From Sulfuricurvum sp. (lineage in GTDB: Bacteria > Campylobacterota > Campylobacteria > Campylobacterales > Sulfurimonadaceae), in contig JAQTLL010000007.1 of the NCBI GenBank assembly GCA_028714915.1, positions 1 to 39,099 on the forward strand: DNA of 39,099 bases, read 5' to 3'. Positions 32,740-39,099 of this stretch are shown here, in pieces; positions within the stretch are counted from its first letter, which is position 1, and the number at the start of each line of letters is the position of its first letter. The notes beneath the pieces were generated by a model. It did not search any database, was not told the origin of the DNA, and saw only the letters and a program-made list of their open reading frames with translations. The position numbers and the translations under genes were made by a program.

Positions 32740-33729
32740 ATGTATTTGAAAGTTGTTGCAGGTAAAGAGAGTCTCTCGATAGTATTGGAGACTGCAAAAA
32801 AACTGTTTGCTATATATTTTTCAGATCAAAACAATGGAAAATCGAATATTTTGCCGCAGGTTTATGAAGGTTTTTTCAAAACAATTCTTGATAAACCAAT
32901 CATATTTTATTGCGAAATAGGCGCACTAAATGGTTCCCATCATTCTGGAGAATTTAAAAATTATGTGTCATCAATACATTATGCCGAGAGTCTTGAAACA
33001 CTTTGGTTCCTTTATAATTTACCCGGGCCGGAGCAGGAAAAAATAGAAATCAATTGGGTTATTATTGAAGCCAAAAAAACAGTAAACCATGCTGATTTAC
33101 TACAAAAAGTAGTTTTTATTGATCACTGGCAAGAGAGCTATGGCAAGAAAAACACGACGGGTAGAATTGACTTTCAACGACTCGAAATAACGATTAAAAA
33201 TAATGTACCTAAGAACTTCGGTAAAAATATCATGAAAAAATTTATCAAATTTATCAGCTATCCGTTGTTAGGTGTGAAGCCTCCACAAATGGCATATATC
33301 TATCCTAAGATTCAATATATCGACAGCCCAAGAGCTATAAAGATCAATAGTGAAATGAACAAAAATATCTACAGATATAAATGTATCGTATGCGGGATGC
33401 TCCACTCTGTGGTTTTATCACAGGCTATAAACAAAAAAATACCAAGCTCTAATACAATGATCAAATACGATACAGTAAAGCAAAGCATTGAGTTTGTGTG
33501 TGGTCATAGTAATACTTCGTATCAGGGAAGGCAAAATGTATATTTCAAACTTGATAATGTTGGAGGATACAAGTTAAATACACCGGAATCATATGATCAG
33601 GCTTTTCTGTTTATTTTTTATACATACCAAAGGGATAAGGATAATATTGTCTATCTTGATCAAAATTTCAATAGAATAGTTATTCCTATAGAGGAATATT
33701 TGGGTTTAGATGAAAGCCGTTCAATCTGA
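32740..33729 (+). CDS. First protein of the recombinase trio, zinc-knuckle-like
   Basis: 329 residues, not recognised. A zinc-knuckle-like Cys pair near residues 213-216 (YKCIVCGMLHS) is followed by Cys and His at FVCGHSNTSY, near 250. The rest is mixed alpha/beta (IIFYCEIGALNG, ETLWFLYNLPG). ATG 32740 lies directly after AAGGA with no spacer; TTG 32746 would be at a good distance of six bases, so the true start may be there. It overlaps the next gene by 20 bases. Being first of three coupled genes with two recombinase-like proteins suggests an accessory DNA-binding factor, but this is inference. Confidence 0.55.
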   Translation: MYLKVVAGKESLSIVLETAKKLFAIYFSDQNNGKSNILPQVYEGFFKTILDKPIIFYCEIGALNGSHHSGEFKNYVSSIHYAESLETLWFLYNLPGPEQEKIEINWVIIEAKKTVNHADLLQKVVFIDHWQESYGKKNTTGRIDFQRLEITIKNNVPKNFGKNIMKKFIKFISYPLLGVKPPQMAYIYPKIQYIDSPRAIKINSEMNKNIYRYKCIVCGMLHSVVLSQAINKKIPSSNTMIKYDTVKQSIEFVCGHSNTSYQGRQNVYFKLDNVGGYKLNTPESYDQAFLFIFYTYQRDKDNIVYLDQNFNRIVIPIEEYLGLDESRSI

Positions 33730-36205
33730 TATTGCCAAATTTTTTGAATACAGCAAGCCTGAATTGCTTGGCAATTTACTTTATTCCGCCATTTTCATAT
33801 TACGCTCATCAATAGACAAATATGAGGTTCTTATATCGGATATCCTAGAGAGGTCGGGAATTAATCAAAAACCTCCATTTTTTATGAGAATGATGGAGCA
33901 ATATTACCTAGAGCTTAAAGCGCATCCTACTGACAAAACATTTCATACCGAGATGCGTCATGCCCATGGTGATATTCAGGAGAATGCACTCGTCTGGCCC
34001 TATTACGCATTTTATTGGGTATGGCCTTCGGATACCCCATTTGATCAGATGAAAATGGTATTGCCAGCAAACATTGGTCAAATTATACTGCGCCATCATC
34101 TTGACCATTTATCCTATCGGCAGCTAGAAGCGATTGATTCTGATGAGAGGAGAGCCCACGGGTTTTATCAAAACGTCGCAAGGGGTGTGACAAGGGCTGT
34201 TGAGCTTCTTTCAGGGCTCTATATCCGAAAACAAACTTTAGATGTAAAAGAAAAAGAATACCTTGAAGAGTTATATTTCCAACCTGGTAACGATGACTGG
34301 CTATTCAATTTTTACAACATACTTGAAAACAATGTAGTTGAGGCCAATTCGTTTTTAATACAAGAGGGCGGTGTATCCGGATACTACATCAATTATAGTT
34401 GTATTGCTCAAGACATAGGACCATGGCATTTTCAGACTACCAGGAAAACAGTTGCGGGCAAATCTAGGGACAAAGGGGTCAATGCCAATTTTGCAAGTTA
34501 TATGGCAACCTATAACGCTGAACATATCAAAATGCGCGAACTTATTTATAAGAAGAAAAATCAAGAAGGATCAAGCAGAAAAAAACCAAAGGTAGTCTCT
34601 CAATATACAGTTGCAGAACCTTTTGAAAAATGGCTATCTAAGAATATAGACAAACCAGAAAAGCCATCTAACATAGAAGAAGCGATCGAACAACTAGGTA
34701 AAACAACTAAAAGGGCTAGAATATATCCGGATCCAGCCGAAGGGGAAACCCCAACAATACCAAATGCAGCACAGCAGCGTAAGAAAAATAGGGCTTTTTC
34801 AGCTCGTATCACAAAGCGCGCACTACTTTTAAAAACAGATTACGAAGTACCACCTAAAGAGCACTTAAAAGCGTTTATTGAATATGTATTCTCAAAAAAA
34901 ATAGCTCCTGCATTTGATAAAGACGATTTATTCAGAACAATTTTTTTAACCACAATAATGACAGGGCAAGAGTATCAGCGGGTGTTGAGGGGTGTTTTTC
35001 TACTCGATGACAATATGATGAAATATAAAGCAGATATCAATTTTATTGAAATTGCGATCGACCCGTCTTTATTCTCCAAGGAAAAGCAATCCGAATTTAT
35101 GGTGATGAGTCAACAAAAAATTAGTTATAGGCTACCACATGCGTATGGCATGCTGTGGTCCAAGGTTCAAAGCCTTATTAATTCATTGGAAGAAAATGAA
35201 ATTGAGTATCTAAGCAGCATAAAATGCACCAATGAGTATGTAGCCTTTTTAACATCTTTACAAAACTCTTTTCCAAAGAAAATCAAAATCAATTTCAAGC
35301 AAATGTGGAGAATCGTAGCCACCTATAGGCGTGAAAAATACATTGAAGACATGAGTGTGCTTTTTTGTGTTGGGAAACACCAGAGCTCCGATGAATCGAG
35401 GCTTGCATATGCCATTACCCAAAAGATATCGGATACCTATTCAGGACTGATTGAGCAGTTATATATCGATTTGGGACTGCACAAAGGCGTTTGCACAATG
35501 ATGGGAATATCATCAGAAATATTCAAACCATCCATGACTATGACCGTAAATAATGAATATGCCGGTACGAAGCGAGTACTGAATCACCACAAATCGGTTC
35601 ATTTCTTCCGTGAAATCAAAAAGATGGTGGTACGGGAAAATTCCCAAGAAGCAGCTTTCAACCTTTTTTCTATAGGTTTTCGTTATGCCATGTCCATTGC
35701 TTTGGGGACAAGAACCAGCCATAAATCCGACTCGTTTGAGTATATGTCGATGCATACGATTATGATTAGTGAAAAAGCCGAAACGATCAGCCTTGGGATG
35801 AGGATTATTCCGGTATGTAGCATAGCCAAAGCCCTGATACAAAGATACCGTGTCATGGCACAGGAGATGGGCTTCGATGCTACCCAGGCACTACTGGTGT
35901 TTAATGGCAAACCAGAAGTGTTCACCACAAAAAAAGCGGGTTTGTTTCTAAAGGCTTATGGAGCAGCAGATGAGATCCAGGAATTTGTTTTGCGCGTTCC
36001 ACTTAACACCGGTCGGCATATTGCGACTAAATATGCAATCGAACATAACTTCAACGGGTTTTACCTTGAGGCATTCCTTGGACACTACATCAGTGGCGGG
36101 GAGCATGAAGGGATTTTTTCCACCATGAACATGGGCGAATATATCAGCTCTACTAGGGAAATGCTCGACCATATATGTAATATCTACGGGGTGGAGCAGT
36201 TATGA
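33710..36205 (+). CDS. Large divergent tyrosine-recombinase-like protein
   Basis: 831 residues. The C-terminal 200 keep a tyrosine-recombinase-like skeleton: ALGTRTSHKSD (candidate Arg668), LNTGRHIATKYAIE (Arg769, His770), EAFLGHYISGG (His792) and MGEYI (Tyr811). The usual HxxR is changed to N-T-G-R, and the distance from His792 to Tyr811 is longer than the usual nine or ten, so activity is uncertain. The N-terminal 600 residues are unrecognised and partly charged (KKKNQEGSSRKKPK). It overlaps its two neighbours by 20 and four bases. Large size and the pairing with a second recombinase are unlike a normal phage integrase and closer to multi-recombinase transposon modules. Confidence 0.65.
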   Translation: MKAVQSDIAKFFEYSKPELLGNLLYSAIFILRSSIDKYEVLISDILERSGINQKPPFFMRMMEQYYLELKAHPTDKTFHTEMRHAHGDIQENALVWPYYAFYWVWPSDTPFDQMKMVLPANIGQIILRHHLDHLSYRQLEAIDSDERRAHGFYQNVARGVTRAVELLSGLYIRKQTLDVKEKEYLEELYFQPGNDDWLFNFYNILENNVVEANSFLIQEGGVSGYYINYSCIAQDIGPWHFQTTRKTVAGKSRDKGVNANFASYMATYNAEHIKMRELIYKKKNQEGSSRKKPKVVSQYTVAEPFEKWLSKNIDKPEKPSNIEEAIEQLGKTTKRARIYPDPAEGETPTIPNAAQQRKKNRAFSARITKRALLLKTDYEVPPKEHLKAFIEYVFSKKIAPAFDKDDLFRTIFLTTIMTGQEYQRVLRGVFLLDDNMMKYKADINFIEIAIDPSLFSKEKQSEFMVMSQQKISYRLPHAYGMLWSKVQSLINSLEENEIEYLSSIKCTNEYVAFLTSLQNSFPKKIKINFKQMWRIVATYRREKYIEDMSVLFCVGKHQSSDESRLAYAITQKISDTYSGLIEQLYIDLGLHKGVCTMMGISSEIFKPSMTMTVNNEYAGTKRVLNHHKSVHFFREIKKMVVRENSQEAAFNLFSIGFRYAMSIALGTRTSHKSDSFEYMSMHTIMISEKAETISLGMRIIPVCSIAKALIQRYRVMAQEMGFDATQALLVFNGKPEVFTTKKAGLFLKAYGAADEIQEFVLRVPLNTGRHIATKYAIEHNFNGFYLEAFLGHYISGGEHEGIFSTMNMGEYISSTREMLDHICNIYGVEQL

Positions 36206-38331
36206 GCCAGACTGAATTATTTGTTAGTGCCTTTGAGATCCTTAGCCAAAATATTAGGAAACATTCATCCATCAGTGCTCAATTCCGAAATATTTTATTG
36301 GCATCGCTCAGAATGGAGAGCGATTCAGTACCTGTCGTAACAGGGTTGTTCAAGCTCAATATCCAGTTCCTCCAAACACTGATCAGGGTTGCTACCAAAG
36401 ATTTAAAGGCAAAAACGGATGCAGAATCAGTGCAACATGATAAGATGCTATATAAAGAATTCAAACGCCTTAAAAGGTACCAGCTGATCCACAAACAGTC
36501 GGTTTCATACCTCCCAAGAAATCTTGTCTTGGTATCTATTAATCCTAATCACAATTCCTTGTTAACGAATGCGTATTCCAAGCTCGATTTAGTCGATACT
36601 GCCCAAAAAGCATTTGAAACGCACTGCATGGTTGAACGCCCAGGTGCTAATGTCTTGTTGCAAATTTACATATATCTGAGGCTGTTCCATGTTAAACCGC
36701 TAGTTCAATCGGTGATGGGAAAACTCCATTGGAAAGACCTTATTGTAACGCCCGATAAAAAGGCCTTGTTAGTCATTTATGAAGACAGTTTTTTCACCAG
36801 CGGTGCAGATGGGCATGGGCTCAGGCCTTATAAATTGTTTTTGCTCGATGAGTTTGTCTCTGGGCTTTTTGTCAAAATCAACGACTACTATCAAAACAAG
36901 GCTCAGCTTATTTTTCAAGACGTACGCCTTTTTGAGGAGCAAATGGCCAACAGCCGAGAAAAGTCTTCAATTAAGGGAGTCACAATCCATGAGCTTCGCC
37001 AACTCGTTAAAATCAGGTATATGTACATAAATTCGCCACTGGCCCTTACATTGAGAGTAGGGGTTGTTCAGCCCGTGCAGCTCTCCCTGGCAGATGTTGA
37101 GGCCCTGTATCCTGGTACTGTACCATTAAAGCTTATGGATGAAGAGAAGATGCGTGTGGAGTGGGCATTATGCAGACCTGAAACGGAGCAAGAGGAGACA
37201 GACTGGCAGGCTATCTCATTTGATATCTATGATTGTCAAGATTTTCTGGCTTTGCTGAGGCATCATGACAATATGCCGCCTAGGGAATCAATCAGCAAAG
37301 CAGTTGCTGAACTAAATCAGGCAAGCAAAGGTAATGATTCCCCGCATCTTGGAATGATCTATGAATATCTGCTTTATCTGCTGGTTTTACTGCAAAAAAA
37401 GAGGATACGCTTGTCTACATTAAAAAGCTATGTGTGGCTGCTAAATAAGCACCTTTTTATGATGATCGCCGATTTTTATGACATCAAGGAACATGAGATC
37501 CACAGATTGAGCAATCGCCTGGATAGCAAAGAATACAAAAAAACATCGGTCTCTAAAATTAAATCTCAAATCAACCGTTTCTTCAGGTATTTTGCCAAAA
37601 AAGGGTTTGTGATTGATGTGGCGGGTTCTTTTTATCCGAAGTCCATGGTCTTCAGCCATGAAATTAACCCCATATACGACAATATTGAAGAGAACTATAA
37701 ATCCTGGAAATCTATCGGTAAAATAGGCAAGCACCACAAACATTATCTACTTCAGTTGAAGGTACTGGTACTTCTTGGATTTTATTTGGGGCTACGGCTG
37801 AAAGAAGCCCGGTCGATTTTATTACGTGATATATACATTTATGGGAACCACCTATATGCGGACATTAATACCAAAGGGATTAAAAAGATAGGGTTCAAAT
37901 TCAAATCCTACAGCGCTAAAAGGAGGGTGGATGCCATCATTGAAGACCAGGGGCATCTTGAGATGATTGAAATATGGATGAAGTCTAGGGCTGATATGAC
38001 AAACAAGTCGCAGCACGCTTTTCTTGAACTCTCTGCGTTTAATGGTTTTTTAAATAAAGCTATTAATGAGCAGGTGTTTGATTACATCAATTCTAGTATC
38101 AAATCGGTCACGAAACGTTATTGCACATACCATTCTTTACGCCATTCATTTGTCACCTATCAATGCCATGACCATTTTCAAAGTGGTTCGCCATACCCCT
38201 ATTTCTTTTTAGAATTGTCGGACAAGGTAGGGCACCGCACCCCAGATGTGACTGTGAATTCATATTTACATGGGGGTGTTTTGTTTTTAAAATACGGGTC
38301 ATTACATAATTCGGAAAAAATTGCACGCTAA
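36202..38331 (+). CDS. Tyrosine recombinase, large form
   Basis: 709 residues. The C-terminal catalytic domain is complete: Arg532 (GLRLKEAR), a lysine-rich beta turn (NTKGIKKIGFKFKSYSAKRR), His644 and Arg647 (YHSLRHSF), His678 (KVGHRTPDVTV) and nucleophile Tyr688 (NSYLHGG). The 40 or so residues before 430 look like a SAM-like core-binding domain (LSTLKSYVWLLNKHLF). The N-terminal 300 are unrecognised. The start overlaps the previous gene as ATGA, so three genes are expressed together. It probably cuts and joins DNA at the ends of a mobile island. I could not see its attachment site. Confidence 0.8.
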   Translation: MSQTELFVSAFEILSQNIRKHSSISAQFRNILLASLRMESDSVPVVTGLFKLNIQFLQTLIRVATKDLKAKTDAESVQHDKMLYKEFKRLKRYQLIHKQSVSYLPRNLVLVSINPNHNSLLTNAYSKLDLVDTAQKAFETHCMVERPGANVLLQIYIYLRLFHVKPLVQSVMGKLHWKDLIVTPDKKALLVIYEDSFFTSGADGHGLRPYKLFLLDEFVSGLFVKINDYYQNKAQLIFQDVRLFEEQMANSREKSSIKGVTIHELRQLVKIRYMYINSPLALTLRVGVVQPVQLSLADVEALYPGTVPLKLMDEEKMRVEWALCRPETEQEETDWQAISFDIYDCQDFLALLRHHDNMPPRESISKAVAELNQASKGNDSPHLGMIYEYLLYLLVLLQKKRIRLSTLKSYVWLLNKHLFMMIADFYDIKEHEIHRLSNRLDSKEYKKTSVSKIKSQINRFFRYFAKKGFVIDVAGSFYPKSMVFSHEINPIYDNIEENYKSWKSIGKIGKHHKHYLLQLKVLVLLGFYLGLRLKEARSILLRDIYIYGNHLYADINTKGIKKIGFKFKSYSAKRRVDAIIEDQGHLEMIEIWMKSRADMTNKSQHAFLELSAFNGFLNKAINEQVFDYINSSIKSVTKRYCTYHSLRHSFVTYQCHDHFQSGSPYPYFFLELSDKVGHRTPDVTVNSYLHGGVLFLKYGSLHNSEKIAR

Positions 38332-38454
38332 GCTAAATAGGGTTTCAAGCTACAAAGGGATTTTCTTCCCATGCGTTTTAAACTTGCTTAACTCTAGACA
38401 CTATAATAAAAAAGAACTATTCTCTGAAATAGTTAATACATGTCAGTTTGAAGA

Positions 38455-38775
38455 CTATAATGCTTCGATCTTCTTAATAATTTTCTCTCGGTGCTCAGCA
38501 AACAACTTTTCGATCGATGAGGTAACCACTTCCTCTTTTGAGCTGTATTCCCCAAACCCGATCATCGTATGGATACGCTCTTTGGAAGTAAGGTCAAGTT
38601 CAATGAACTCTTTATCAAATAGACGTTTGATTTCGAGCAAATTCTCAATTGCAGCACCTAAACGTTCCCGTTCATTAACTCCTTTGTCTAAATCGAGTGA
38701 ATTGGCAATTTTAGTGAGCTCTTCGAGACTATTGCTCTGTAAAACGACTCTACGGTCTATTTTTTCATTACTCAT
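38455..38775 (-). CDS. Small helical hypothetical protein
   Basis: 106 residues, mostly helical (LEELTKIANSLDLDKG, ERLGAAIENLLEIKRLFDKEF, IEKLFAEHREKIIKKIEAL). No family is recognised. AAAGGAAA lies upstream of ATG 38775. Its promoter region carries twin ATAGCTAT palindromes, so it may regulate itself. The 123 bases between the recombinase stop and this gene contain an inverted repeat (AACTATT at 38415-38421, AATAGTT at 38428-38434) and no gene. The size and layout resemble an antitoxin or plasmid copy-control protein, but that is a guess. Confidence 0.55.
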   Translation of the reverse strand: MSNEKIDRRVVLQSNSLEELTKIANSLDLDKGVNERERLGAAIENLLEIKRLFDKEFIELDLTSKERIHTMIGFGEYSSKEEVVTSSIEKLFAEHREKIIKKIEAL

Positions 38776-38802
38776 GAGATTATTTCCTTTTTTGTAAGAC
38801 TT

Positions 38803-38834
38803 TATAGCTATATAATAGAAGTATAATAGCTATA
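38803..38834. promoter_or_regulatory. Twin palindromes upstream of the small helical gene
   Basis: ATAGCTAT occurs at 38804-38811 and 38826-38833, start to start 22 bases, about two helical turns. The first is widened to TATAGCTATA. Two identical 8-base palindromes at this spacing suggest cooperative binding of a dimeric repressor, placed just before the - strand gene at 38775. The remaining 38835-38989 is AT-rich with no gene seen. Confidence 0.45.
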
Positions 38835-38989
38835 AATCTGTATAGAGTCAATATTAATGACATAATGCAAACTATAAATTTATATACAACATAGATAATA
38901 CTCTTTGGCTGTATGGAGCGATCAGTTGCTAAATCGCTGCACAATATGGCTTCGTTTTCGTATTAATACTAAGATAATACAATATTATC

Positions 38990-39074
38990 TTGTAAGTAAA
39001 AAGGGATTTTGGTATAATTTTTAGGAATTTAGATGGAAGTTGATCTTGATAAAGCTTGTTCCTTACTAAAATAG
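38990..39074 (+). promoter_or_regulatory. Good promoter followed by a 13-codon frame
   Basis: TTGTAA at 38990-38995 and TATAAT at 39013-39018 are 17 bases apart. AGGA follows at 39023-39026, six bases before ATG 39033, which opens a 13-codon frame (MEVDLDKACSLLK) ending at TAG 39072. So transcription probably starts here towards a gene right of the window. The frame could be a leader peptide or the front of a frameshifted antitoxin gene; nothing decides it. Confidence 0.4.
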
Positions 39075-39099
39075 AGGTCATTTAATGTAGATAAGTATC

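Noticed and set aside
36202..38331. Phage integrase marking a prophage
   Set aside because: No phage structural, lysis or packaging genes are seen, and the protein is twice the size of a phage integrase and coupled to a second recombinase-like gene.
38321..38797. 158-residue + strand frame
   Set aside because: Ser/Leu/Arg-rich shadow of the - strand gene at 38455-38775, whose start has a good ribosome binding site.

Overview
The window looks like part of a plasmid, or a plasmid-derived accessory region, from a Campylobacterota bacterium (Sulfuricurvum/Sulfurimonas-like). That host guess rests on low-to-medium GC, AAGGA-type ribosome binding sites and gene style, not on a marker gene. Plasmid character is well supported by a Rep_3-like initiator (23190-25400), an 11-copy iteron origin (25469-26044), parA and parB (21330-23023) and palindromes in the par control region. 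No rRNA, tRNA or CRISPR array was seen.

Layout. (1) 1-1100: one end of an IS21-like element that has cut off a 7TMR-DISM membrane sensor gene. (2) 1116-17195: a long + strand island of nucleic-acid and nucleotide enzymes. It holds sbcD-sbcC, a WYL-like small protein, a TrlF-type PHP/SMC-like ATPase, two uncharacterised proteins, a DUF2779 double nuclease, an SF1 helicase-nuclease, a dGTPase, and a three-gene set (Gly/Ser-tailed small protein, PfkB-like kinase fused to a nucleoside deoxyribosyltransferase, QueC-like enzyme). (3) 17540-20618: a bacterial ubiquitin-like operon on the - strand (Ubl, E1-like ThiF fusion, DUF6527-like protein) with a divergent WYL regulator. (4) 20701-26261: two small genes, then parB, parA, rep and the origin. 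(5) 26262-30806: an HTH gene plus membrane protein, divergent from a nine-gene operon of small membrane proteins, an RNase HI-like protein and a WGR-domain protein. (6) 30824-32469: hipBA toxin-antitoxin. (7) 32740-38331: a tightly coupled three-gene module with two large tyrosine-recombinase-like proteins. (8) 38455-39099: a small gene and a regulatory stretch.

The island in (2) is a compositional mosaic. sbcDC, the DUF2779 gene and dgt are fairly GC-rich (hand counts 31/60 in 9601-9660 and 35/60 in 14101-14160). The genes between them are AT-rich (11/60 in 9301-9360, 18/60 in 10861-10920, 15/60 in 15841-15900). Several switches fall exactly on start/stop codons with almost no spacer, as if AT-rich defence cassettes were slotted into an older operon.

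The most interesting candidate for an undescribed system is 15048-17195. A QueC-like enzyme lacking the canonical QueC substrate motif sits in a translationally coupled unit with a kinase/deoxyribosyltransferase fusion and a small protein whose N-terminus is a Gly/Ser-rich tail. This suggests a nucleobase-handling or nucleobase-to-protein conjugation defence. Next are the Ubl operon, whose E1-like protein has a single cysteine in the whole chain, and the large recombinase trio, whose layout recalls three-gene mobile islands that carry defence cargo. Most functions here are assigned from motifs read by eye; no database search was run.
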